Shown: positions 10,152 to 18,187 of the stretch, piece by piece
Layout of the letters: each line of letters begins with the position of its first letter
How positions within the stretch are numbered: the stretch's first letter is position 1
Source of the DNA: Prochlorococcus sp. scB243_496M6
GTDB lineage: Bacteria; Cyanobacteriota; Cyanobacteriia; PCC-6307; Cyanobiaceae
DNA length: 57,781 nt
Reading direction: 5' to 3'
NCBI GenBank assembly: GCA_000635535.1
Contig: JFMF01000461.1
Location: 1-57,781, forward strand
Notes under the pieces: model-generated
The model's database searches: none
The model's input: only the letters and a program-made list of their open reading frames with translations
Told to the model about the DNA's origin: nothing
Program-made: the position numbers and the translations under genes

Positions 10152-10975
10152 TTGAAACATTAGGCTGGCATAAGGATCAATGGTTGGATATTGATAGAAT
10201 ATTTATTGCTGCTAATAATAGAGGATTAAAATTTGCTGATGGTATATTTGAGACCATTTTGATAAAAGAAAACAAACCTATTCTTTTTGATGAACATCTG
10301 AAAAGGTTAGAAAAAAGTAGCAAGATTTTAAATATTAATCTCAAAATAAATAAATTAACTTTGAGACAACTTATTAACGATGGAATTAAAAAGTTATCGC
10401 TTAAAAATGATCAATTTGCTTCAGTAAGAATAAACTATAGTCGAGGAACTAATGAAGGTCGCACCCTAACAATTGATAGCACTTCAGAGACAAAAGATTT
10501 GGATAATATATGGCTTGAGTTCTATAGAATCAAACCAAACTTTAATCCAATAAGCGTTTGCATTAGTCAAACGGAAAAAATAAATGAATTCAGTCTTATA
10601 AGTAAATGCAAAACATTTTCATATAATCAGGCAATACAAGTTTTGACAGAAGCTAATAAAAAATCATTTGATGATTCTATCCTTTTGAATACGTCAGGTG
10701 AACTTTGTTGTGGAAGTACATTTAATCTTCTAATTAAACGAAATAATCAATGGATAACTCCTAGAAAAGAGAGCGGCTGTTTAGAGGGGATTATGATTTC
10801 TAAAGCTTTAAAATTGAAAATTGTAAAAGAAGAATTAATTCCTCCAGAATTTCAAAATGATGACATAATAATTGCAATTAATAGCTTATCTTGCAGACAA
10901 ATTAATCAAGTTAATGATTTAAAGCTTAAACCTAAATTCGATCCAATTTATTTTTGGGATTTATTGTATAGTTGA
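10148..10975 (+). CDS. pabC: aminodeoxychorismate lyase (class IV PLP enzyme)
   Basis: A 275-residue branched-chain-aminotransferase-fold enzyme that should release pyruvate from aminodeoxychorismate to give p-aminobenzoate. It has the N-terminal NNRGLKFADGIFETI, the likely PLP lysine in SKCKTFSYNQA, and LEGIMISKAL. The usual cofactor-binding glutamate segment (x-E-G-S) reads GELCCGSTFNLL here, with cysteine in the expected glutamate position. Its start overlaps the pabB stop, and its 3' end overlaps convergent cobA by 28 bp. The function is supported mainly by the pabB partner. Confidence 0.85.
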   Translation: MIETLGWHKDQWLDIDRIFIAANNRGLKFADGIFETILIKENKPILFDEHLKRLEKSSKILNINLKINKLTLRQLINDGIKKLSLKNDQFASVRINYSRGTNEGRTLTIDSTSETKDLDNIWLEFYRIKPNFNPISVCISQTEKINEFSLISKCKTFSYNQAIQVLTEANKKSFDDSILLNTSGELCCGSTFNLLIKRNNQWITPRKESGCLEGIMISKALKLKIVKEELIPPEFQNDDIIIAINSLSCRQINQVNDLKLKPKFDPIYFWDLLYS

Positions 10976-11769
10976 ACTTTATGAATATCTGGTAAATAGA
11001 CATCAGAAACTTTAGTTATGTTGTTATTAACCTTAAATTCAACAATTTTTCCAATAATGATAATTGATGGAGCTAAAAATTCTTTATCTTTGATTTTAGC
11101 TGGAAGATTATCTAATTTCTCAATCAAACATTTTTGATTTTTTAAAGTAGCTTCTTGAATCACAGCGCATTTAGTATTCTTATCTAAACCACCTAAAATT
11201 AATTCTTCCACAATATATTCAATATTTTTTATACCCATAAAAATTACTAAGCTATCTGATGATTTAGCTAAATCTCTCCAATTCACTGTCTTTTTTTCCT
11301 TATCTACACGCTCATGTCCAGTGACGAAAGTTACGGAACTCGCAGCATCTCTATGGGTTAGTGGAATACCAAAATATGTGGGGGCAGCTATCCCAGAAGT
11401 AATACCAGGAACTATTTCCACTGAAATTCCATTTTTTTCTAAAATCGATACCTCTTCACCACCTCTAGAAAAAACGAATGGATCTCCCCCTTTAAGCCTT
11501 ACGACATTTTTGCCTTCTTTTGCCAATTTCAAAATAAGATCATTAGTTTCAGCCTGAGGTACAGAACACTTCCCAGCTCTTTTGCCTACATGGAAAATTT
11601 CTGTATTTTTTCCTGCCTCTTTTGTTATTTCATCCGGGATTAAAGCATCATGAACTAATGCATCACAGTTTTTTATTAGACGTAAAGCTTTAAGAGTTAA
11701 AAGCTCAGGGTCACCAGGACCTGCTCCAACTAAATAAACAATGCCGGGCACAATAATCTCCATTAACAA
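10948..11769 (-). CDS. cobA: uroporphyrinogen-III C-methyltransferase
   Basis: A 273-residue SAM-dependent methylase that methylates uroporphyrinogen III at C2 and C7 to precorrin-2, the branch to siroheme and cobalamin. It contains GIVYLVGAGPGDPELLTLKA at the N terminus, RLKGGDPFVFSRGGEE near residue 93 and VPGITSGIAAPTYFGIPLTH near 120, all typical of SUMT. There is no fused uroporphyrinogen synthase or CysG-like domain. The ATG at 11769 and an internal ATG two codons later (11763) are both possible starts. The promoter region is shared with the divergent MFS gene, only 24 bp away. Confidence 0.95.
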   Translation of the reverse strand: MLMEIIVPGIVYLVGAGPGDPELLTLKALRLIKNCDALVHDALIPDEITKEAGKNTEIFHVGKRAGKCSVPQAETNDLILKLAKEGKNVVRLKGGDPFVFSRGGEEVSILEKNGISVEIVPGITSGIAAPTYFGIPLTHRDAASSVTFVTGHERVDKEKKTVNWRDLAKSSDSLVIFMGIKNIEYIVEELILGGLDKNTKCAVIQEATLKNQKCLIEKLDNLPAKIKDKEFLAPSIIIIGKIVEFKVNNNITKVSDVYLPDIHKVQLYNKSQK

Positions 11770-11793
11770 GTATGGTAGTAAAAGTTAATCGCA

Positions 11794-13080
11794 ATGAAGG
11801 TAAATATTGTGAAAGAAAGTTTATTAAAACCAAATAAAAAATTTACTCTCCTTAGTGCGTTTATCACTCTTCTAAATGATCGTTTAAGTGAAAGTATACT
11901 GTTACCCATATTACCCTCTTTTGTTTTACTTTTTGACTCTAAAGCAAGTACATATGGTTTATTATCATGCACTTACCAATTAGCTCAATTTACAGCTTCT
12001 CCTTTTATAGGACTTATGAGTGATAGATATGGAAGAAGACCTGTCACTCTTTTTTGTATTACAGGTTCAGTAATAGGAATATCAATATTATCTTTTACAG
12101 TTCTTTTTAATTGGTCAAATTCAATAGCCACTATCCCGTTATTTTTATTATTTTTAGCGAGACTTATTGACGGTTTAAGTGGAGGGACTGCAGCTACTGC
12201 AACAACAATTCTTGCAGATATTTCAAGCCCTGAAAAAAGAGCAAAAACATTTGGTCTTATTGGTGTAGCTTTTGGCTTAAGTTTTTTCTTAGGTAATATT
12301 TTTGTTGTAATTTTTGCAAGAAATACAAATAATAATTTTATTATTCCAGTTTTGATAGCCTCAATCATTCCAATAATAAATTTTCTTCTTGTATTTTTTT
12401 ACTTACCAGAAACCAAGCCTAATAGTGCAATAAATAAATCAAAAACTGCTTTAAAAAACCCTTTAAAAGCTCTATTTAAAGTTTTCAAAGAAGAAAAGAT
12501 TAAAAAATTATCATTAGCTTTCTTTATTTACTTTATTGCTTTTACTGGATTGACAAATATCCTTATATTTTTCCTCCAAGAATCTTTAAACTGGACGACC
12601 AAAGCATCAAGCGGAACTCTTGTTGTAGTAGGAATCATTGCGATTATCGTTCAGGGAGGTCTAATTGGGCCTCTGGTAAAGCAATTTGGCGAAATGCGAT
12701 TAACACTCATCGGATCAGGCTTTATTCTTGTGGCGTGTGCTCTTTTAATAACTGCTCCAAAAGAAAATGCGACAATTAATATTTATTCAGCTGTTTCATT
12801 TTTAGCTGTTGGGGCAGGATTAATTACGCCCACGTTAAGAGCACTAATATCAAAGAAATTAGACGTTGATAAACAAGGCTCAATTCTAAGTAACCTTCAG
12901 GGTCTACAGAGTCTTGGAGGAGTTTTAGGAATTGCAATGGCTGGAAGGGTTTATGATAGTTTTGGTCCTAAATCACCTTTTATAGCTGGTTCCGTTATCT
13001 TACTTTTCATGATATACCTTATTGCAGAGGGTAAAAAAAATAATTCTTTTAACAATCAAAAATCAAAAGTATTTAAATGA
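11794..13080 (+). CDS. MFS transporter, 12 predicted membrane segments
   Basis: A 428-residue major facilitator protein. The loop 2-3 signature LMSDRYGRRPVTLF (about residues 71-84) and a hydrophobic pattern consistent with 12 membrane helices place it among drug/sugar-type proton antiporters (TetA/Bmr-like); the substrate is unknown. The second half begins after a basic cytoplasmic loop, as in other MFS proteins. The stop overlaps the ppk start (ATGA), implying translational coupling with polyphosphate kinase, which may hint at a phosphate-related role but does not show it. ATG 11794 is followed by an in-frame GTG at 11809. Confidence 0.85.
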   Translation: MKVNIVKESLLKPNKKFTLLSAFITLLNDRLSESILLPILPSFVLLFDSKASTYGLLSCTYQLAQFTASPFIGLMSDRYGRRPVTLFCITGSVIGISILSFTVLFNWSNSIATIPLFLLFLARLIDGLSGGTAATATTILADISSPEKRAKTFGLIGVAFGLSFFLGNIFVVIFARNTNNNFIIPVLIASIIPIINFLLVFFYLPETKPNSAINKSKTALKNPLKALFKVFKEEKIKKLSLAFFIYFIAFTGLTNILIFFLQESLNWTTKASSGTLVVVGIIAIIVQGGLIGPLVKQFGEMRLTLIGSGFILVACALLITAPKENATINIYSAVSFLAVGAGLITPTLRALISKKLDVDKQGSILSNLQGLQSLGGVLGIAMAGRVYDSFGPKSPFIAGSVILLFMIYLIAEGKKNNSFNNQKSKVFK

Positions 13081-15155
13081 AAAGCCAGGATGATGTTTTT
13101 ATTAATAGAGAATTAAGTTGGATTGAATTCAATAAAAGAGTACTCCTAACTGGTATGGAAAAGGAGTACAAAGTACTAGATAAGGTGAAATTTTGTTCAA
13201 TTTTTAGTAATAATCTAGATGAATTTTTTATGGTAAGGGTAGCTTCATTAAAAGCTCAAGTTGAAGCAGGCATTACAAAAAAAAGTATTGATGGACTTAC
13301 CCCTAAAGAGCAACTAACAAAAATCAATAAAGAGGTCAAAAATTTAACTACCCTACAAGAAGAATATATAAATAATGAACTAAATAATGAATTAAAAGAA
13401 AAAGGTGTAATTTTAAAAAAATATAAGGACCTTAGTGAAAATCAAAGAAATTGGTGTAATAACTTTTTTACAACATCTATTTTCCCTTTATTAACTCCAT
13501 TAGTTGTTGATCCGGCACATCCATTTCCTTTTATAAGTAATTTAAGTCTTAATTTAGCAGCTTTAATAAAGGATGAGGAGGATTCTAAAAATCAGTTTGT
13601 CAGAGTAAAAATACCAACAAAAAATATACCCCGATTTATACGAATTCCCAATGAAATTTCTCAACTTAGTGATGAAAGTTATCACTATTTCGTAAGTGTT
13701 GAAGATTTAATTGGGAATAATATCAATACTTTATTTAACGGAATGGAATGTATAAGTTACTCTTTTTTTAGAGTGACAAGAGATGCAGATTTAGAATTAA
13801 AAGAACTTGAAGCTGATGATCTACTTTTAGCTGTTGAACAAAGTCTGCAAAAAAGAAGATTAGGTGGAGACGTAGTTAGATTAGAAGTGGAGTCAGATAT
13901 GCCAGAAAATATTCTAAAATTACTTATTGAAAGTATCTCAATACAGAAAGAATATATATACTTTTGCAAAAGTTTATTAGGCCTAGACGATTTAAATCAG
14001 CTTACAAAAATTGATAGAGATGATTTAAAAGAAAATCTACTAATTGGAAAAACTCACCCAGAATTAAAAGATTTAGATTTGCCTTCAAACAAAAAACCTA
14101 ATTCTATTTTCAAGATACTTAGGAAAAAAAATATTCTGCTTCATCATCCCTATGACTTATTTAAAACTTCAGTTGAAGAATTTATAAACAGAGCAGCTGA
14201 TGATCCACTTGTAATGGCTATAAAAATTACTTTATATCGAGTTTCCCAAGATTCCCCTATCATTGCAGCTTTAATGAGAGCTGCAGAGAATGGGAAAGAA
14301 GTAATGACTCTTGTTGAACTAAAAGCCAGATTTGATGAAGACAATAATATTCAATGGGCAAAACAACTTGAACAAGCTGGAATTCATGTTGTATATGGAA
14401 TCATCGGATTTAAAACACATACAAAAATTGCATTAATAGTAAGAAAAGAGAAAGGACGATTAAGGAATTATTTCCATATTGGAACAGGAAATTACAACTC
14501 TAATACTTCAAAGTTTTATACAGATTTAGGATTACTTTCAACGGATCCTGATATTGCATCTGATTTACTTGAGTTATTTAACTACTTATCTGGTTTTTCT
14601 AAACAAAAAAGTTATCAAAAGTTATTAGTTTCTCCCTCATCTATGAGAGAGAAATTTATATTTCTGATAAAGAGAGAAATTAAAAATGCAGAGGCAGGGA
14701 AAAAAGCCGAAATAATCGCAAAAATGAATTCTTTAGTAGATCCAGAAATAATTAAACTGCTTTATTTAGCTTCAGACTCAGGTGTAAAAATTAGCCTCAT
14801 CATAAGAGGTATTTGTTGCATATATCCCCAAAGAAAAAATTTAAGTGAAAATATTAAAGTTATAAGCATTATTGGACATTTTCTTGAGCACTCAAGAATT
14901 TTTTGGTTTTGTAATAGCGGGGATAATGAGGTTTTTATAGGGAGTGCAGATTGGATGAGAAGGAATCTTGATAGAAGAATAGAAGCTGTTACTCCTATAG
15001 AGGATTATGAATTGAAATCTAAAATATACACACTTTTGCAAACTTACATTAAAGATAATTACTTTTCTTGGATAATGAAAGATAATGGTTCATATTCGAA
15101 ATATGAATTAGATTCATCGCATAATCGTTCGCAAATTGACCTCATAGAAAAATAA
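13077..15155 (+). CDS. ppk: polyphosphate kinase
   Basis: A 692-residue PPK1 that reversibly polymerises ATP gamma-phosphate into polyphosphate. It begins with the N-terminal domain INRELSWIEFNKRVL; residue His467 in FHIGTGNYN is the expected autophosphorylated histidine, and His605 in FLEHSRIFWF is the second conserved active-site histidine. MRAAENGKEVMTLVELKARF covers the phospholipase D-like fold. Length is normal. A 208-bp AT-rich gap follows before the sigma factor. Confidence 0.96.
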   Translation: MKSQDDVFINRELSWIEFNKRVLLTGMEKEYKVLDKVKFCSIFSNNLDEFFMVRVASLKAQVEAGITKKSIDGLTPKEQLTKINKEVKNLTTLQEEYINNELNNELKEKGVILKKYKDLSENQRNWCNNFFTTSIFPLLTPLVVDPAHPFPFISNLSLNLAALIKDEEDSKNQFVRVKIPTKNIPRFIRIPNEISQLSDESYHYFVSVEDLIGNNINTLFNGMECISYSFFRVTRDADLELKELEADDLLLAVEQSLQKRRLGGDVVRLEVESDMPENILKLLIESISIQKEYIYFCKSLLGLDDLNQLTKIDRDDLKENLLIGKTHPELKDLDLPSNKKPNSIFKILRKKNILLHHPYDLFKTSVEEFINRAADDPLVMAIKITLYRVSQDSPIIAALMRAAENGKEVMTLVELKARFDEDNNIQWAKQLEQAGIHVVYGIIGFKTHTKIALIVRKEKGRLRNYFHIGTGNYNSNTSKFYTDLGLLSTDPDIASDLLELFNYLSGFSKQKSYQKLLVSPSSMREKFIFLIKREIKNAEAGKKAEIIAKMNSLVDPEIIKLLYLASDSGVKISLIIRGICCIYPQRKNLSENIKVISIIGHFLEHSRIFWFCNSGDNEVFIGSADWMRRNLDRRIEAVTPIEDYELKSKIYTLLQTYIKDNYFSWIMKDNGSYSKYELDSSHNRSQIDLIEK

Positions 15156-15350
15156 AATTAATATTGATTTTTACAACATTTAAAAAAATACTTAATATTT
15201 TAAAATTTTTTTATTTTTTACAAAATCATCTCATATCAATGGATTTCAAGAAATAAGCTTAAAAATAAAATTTTTTGTCTTTAAAATTTCAACGTAAAAG
15301 TAGTTTTTATTTCAATTTCAGTGCTAGCTTTTTAAAAAATCCATTATTTA

Positions 15351-15379
15351 GGAGGCCAGGGTGATGGGGATCCCTCTGG
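15351..15379 (+). promoter_or_regulatory. sigma factor translation-initiation region with possible start-codon hairpin
   Basis: A strong Shine-Dalgarno GGAGG (15351-15355) lies 8 nt before the ATG at 15364 and only 5 nt before the GTG at 15361, so ATG is the better start. CCAGGG (15356-15361) can pair with CCCTCTGG (15372-15379) if two bases bulge, placing the ATG in the loop. In such AT-rich surroundings this GC-rich stem is conspicuous and could limit ribosome access. It is judged by eye, with no folding energy calculated. Confidence 0.4.
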
Positions 15380-16383
15380 AATCTGCAAAGAGCTCTTCAG
15401 AAAATAATTTTGATGAGCCAAGATTACCAAACACTGCGGGCAAGTCTCGCAAATCGAAATCCAGTCTAACTGCAAAACAAAGCCAAAAAAAATCTGGAAG
15501 ACTCGCTTCAGATTCCATTGGCTATTACTTGAGTAGCATTGGAAGAGTACCTCTTTTGACTCCAGCAGAGGAAATAGAGTTAGCTCATCATGTTCAGAAC
15601 ATGAAAAAGTTGCTACAAATTCCGGAAACTGATAGAACTCAACAAAATATTTATCAAATTAAGATTGGCAAAAGAGCTAGAGATAGAATGATGGCAGCTA
15701 ATCTAAGACTAGTTGTCTCCGTTGCGAAAAAATACCAAAACCAAGGACTTGAATTATTGGACCTAGTCCAAGAAGGCGCTATTGGCCTTGAAAGAGCTGT
15801 AGATAAATTTGATCCTGCTATGGGATATAAATTCTCAACTTATGCTTACTGGTGGATTAGGCAAGGAATGACAAGGGCTATTGATAATAGTGCAAGAACA
15901 ATCCGTTTGCCTATTCATATAAGTGAAAAACTATCTAAAATGAGAAGAGTTTCTAGAGAATTATCACATAAATTTGGTAGACAGCCTACTAGATTGGAAA
16001 TGGCAGCTGAGATGGGAATTGATCAAAAAGATTTAGAAGATTTAATTTCGCAAAGTGCACCTTGTGCATCTCTAGATGCTCATGCAAGAGGCGAAGAAGA
16101 TAGAAGTACTTTAGGAGAACTTATACCTGATCCAAATTGTGAAGAGCCTATGGAGGGTATGGATAGAACTATTCAAAAAGAACATTTAGGAACTTGGCTT
16201 TCTCAATTAAATGAAAGAGAACAAAAAATTATGAAGCTCAGATTTGGCCTAGATGGTGAAGAACCATTAACCCTCGCAGAAATAGGAAGACAAATTAATG
16301 TCTCACGAGAAAGAGTACGGCAACTAGAAGCTAAAGCAATATTAAAACTTAGAGTTATGACAACTCACCAAAAAGCAGCATAA
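15364..16383 (+). CDS. group 2 sigma-70 family RNA polymerase sigma factor
   Basis: About 339 residues from ATG 15364 (340 from GTG 15361). Region 1.2 reads SIGYYLSSIGRVPLLTPAEE, region 2 contains KFSTYAYWWIRQGMTRAI (core binding and -10 recognition), and region 4 ends LAEIGRQINVSRERVRQLEAKA (-35 helix-turn-helix). The basic Ser/Lys-rich N terminus (residues 15-45) replaces a long region 1.1. Marine cyanobacteria carry several such group 2 sigma factors beside the principal one, and I cannot say which stress or light signal this one serves. Its gene has an unusually long (208-bp) upstream gap for this region. Confidence 0.9.
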   Translation: MGIPLESAKSSSENNFDEPRLPNTAGKSRKSKSSLTAKQSQKKSGRLASDSIGYYLSSIGRVPLLTPAEEIELAHHVQNMKKLLQIPETDRTQQNIYQIKIGKRARDRMMAANLRLVVSVAKKYQNQGLELLDLVQEGAIGLERAVDKFDPAMGYKFSTYAYWWIRQGMTRAIDNSARTIRLPIHISEKLSKMRRVSRELSHKFGRQPTRLEMAAEMGIDQKDLEDLISQSAPCASLDAHARGEEDRSTLGELIPDPNCEEPMEGMDRTIQKEHLGTWLSQLNEREQKIMKLRFGLDGEEPLTLAEIGRQINVSRERVRQLEAKAILKLRVMTTHQKAA

Positions 16384-16388
16384 TCAAA

Positions 16389-17030
16389 TTGATAAAATTT
16401 ACAATAATTTTATTATATTTATTTTCCATTTTTTTAATATCAATAGTTTTTAAAAAATACAATCAAGATAGCAAAGAAATCGTCAGGAAAATTATACATA
16501 TTGGAATTGGACCATTAATACCAATTGCACAATTTTTAAAAATTGATCAAAAGTCAGCGCTTATTTTCACAGGGATTATTTCGTTCATGGTTTTTATCAA
16601 TTACATTTATAAATTGTTTCCAACAATTGAAGATGTTGAGAGAAAGAGTTATGGAACATTATTTTATTGTCTAAGTTTATTTATTTTGATTTATCTTTTC
16701 TGGGATAAAGATCCATATGCATTAATTACTGGATTTTTTATAATGACTTTTGGTGATGGATTAGCTGGGTTAATTGGAAAAAGCTTTAAATCAAAGAGTT
16801 GGATTTTTTTTAGACAAAAAAAATCTTTACTTGGCACTATGACAATGTTTGTAACAAGTTTGATAGTAGTTTGCTCAATAGGATACGCCCAACAAAATAA
16901 TATTTATTTAAATTATTTAACAATAGCTTTTTCAGCGACTTTGATCGAACAATTTAGTGTTTTAGGAATAGATAATTTCATTGTTCCAATTTCTTCGTCA
17001 TTATTGTTTAATTTTTTTATAACTAACTAA
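16389..17030 (+). CDS. phytol/dolichol kinase family membrane protein
   Basis: A 213-residue integral membrane protein with about six hydrophobic segments. IVRKIIHIGIGPLIPIAQ near residue 32 and FGDGLAGLIGKSFKSKSW near 120 match the CTP-dependent phytol/dolichol kinase and phosphatidate cytidylyltransferase-like family. In cyanobacteria the characterised member phosphorylates phytol for tocopherol/chlorophyll salvage, which would fit here but is not proven. The start must be TTG at 16389, since the next in-frame methionine would delete the first helices. It follows the sigma factor by 5 bp and overlaps the convergent DAHP synthase by 8 bp. Confidence 0.8.
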   Translation: MIKFTIILLYLFSIFLISIVFKKYNQDSKEIVRKIIHIGIGPLIPIAQFLKIDQKSALIFTGIISFMVFINYIYKLFPTIEDVERKSYGTLFYCLSLFILIYLFWDKDPYALITGFFIMTFGDGLAGLIGKSFKSKSWIFFRQKKSLLGTMTMFVTSLIVVCSIGYAQQNNIYLNYLTIAFSATLIEQFSVLGIDNFIVPISSSLLFNFFITN

Positions 17031-18090
17031 TTGAATTGTATAAAATAGCCAGTAGTTCTTTTGTTGTTTCTATGTCAATACATGCATCTGTAATGCTTCT
17101 CCCAAACTGGAGATCCTCTTTTTTTAAAAGTTTCTGATTTCCTTCCTTCAAATGACTTTCGAGCATAACTCCCAATATATTTTTTTCACCATTACAAATT
17201 TGAGAAGCTATATTTTCCAGCACCTCCGACTGTTTTCGGAAGTCTTTATTGGAATTTCCATGACTACAATCAATCATCACTTTGTGGGGAAGATTACATT
17301 GCCTCAATTCAGCTGAAATTCTTTTAACATGATCACTTTCAAAATTTGGGCCTTTTGAACCGCCCCTTAAAACTATATGTCCATCTGGATTTCCTGTGGT
17401 ATTAACTATAGAAGCCATTCCATTTTCATTAACACCTAAGAAATGATGGGATTTTGAGGCTGACTGCATTGCATTTATTGCAGTAGTAAAAGAACCATCC
17501 GTTCCATTCTTAAAGCCTATAGGCATTGATAATCCTGATGCCATTTCTCTATGAGTTTGACTTTCAGTAGTCCGGGCACCTATGGCTGTCCAACTTATTA
17601 AATCGGCGATGTATTGAGGGACAATTGGATCTAGCAATTCTGTAGCGGAGGGTATGCCACGAGTTGCCAGATATGAAAGCAAACTTCTTGCCCTTCTTAA
17701 ACCAGTATTAATATCATAAGAATCATCTAGATGAGGATCATTTATCAATCCCTTCCATCCAATAGTTGTTCTTGGCTTCTCAAAATATACTCTCATGATT
17801 ATTTCTAATTTGTCTTGATAAATTTCTCGAAAGTTCTCAATATATTTTGAATATTCCTTTGCAGCCTCTAAATCATGAATTGAACATGGACCAACAATGA
17901 CTAAAAGCTTCTGATCATTTTGATGCAAAATATTTTGTATCGATCTTCTTGTTTTAGATACTGTATTAGCAGAGGCGTGATCTAAAGGTATATCATTATG
18001 TAATCTGGTTGGAGGTATTAATGGACGTGTTTCAACAACATGTAAATCTGATGTCTTTTCTAAAGCTGAATTATTTGATGATGTCGTCAT
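17023..18090 (-). CDS. aroG: 3-deoxy-7-phosphoheptulonate synthase (class I DAHP synthase)
   Basis: A 355-residue AroG/F/H-type enzyme condensing phosphoenolpyruvate and erythrose 4-phosphate, the first step of the shikimate pathway. Diagnostic segments are LLVIVGPCSIHDLEAAKEYS, MRVYFEKPRTTIGWKGLIND, ELLDPIVPQYIADLISW, GFKNGTDG, VMIDCSHGNSNKD and QFGRSITDACI. In this family regulation by aromatic amino acids resides in the same chain, and which isozyme this is cannot be told here. It is divergent from acnB across a 97-bp gap. Confidence 0.94.
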   Translation of the reverse strand: MTTSSNNSALEKTSDLHVVETRPLIPPTRLHNDIPLDHASANTVSKTRRSIQNILHQNDQKLLVIVGPCSIHDLEAAKEYSKYIENFREIYQDKLEIIMRVYFEKPRTTIGWKGLINDPHLDDSYDINTGLRRARSLLSYLATRGIPSATELLDPIVPQYIADLISWTAIGARTTESQTHREMASGLSMPIGFKNGTDGSFTTAINAMQSASKSHHFLGVNENGMASIVNTTGNPDGHIVLRGGSKGPNFESDHVKRISAELRQCNLPHKVMIDCSHGNSNKDFRKQSEVLENIASQICNGEKNILGVMLESHLKEGNQKLLKKEDLQFGRSITDACIDIETTKELLAILYNSIS

Positions 18091-18187
18091 TGATTAATTA
18101 AAAAGTTTGAATATTTAAAAAAGCATTTATGAATACTCTTCCTTTCAATATTAAAAATAACAATAGATTAGGCATTAAACCTTACTA

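Noticed and set aside
11985..12368. 127-codon minus-strand frame within the MFS gene
   Set aside because: Mirror of membrane-protein codons; no family features.
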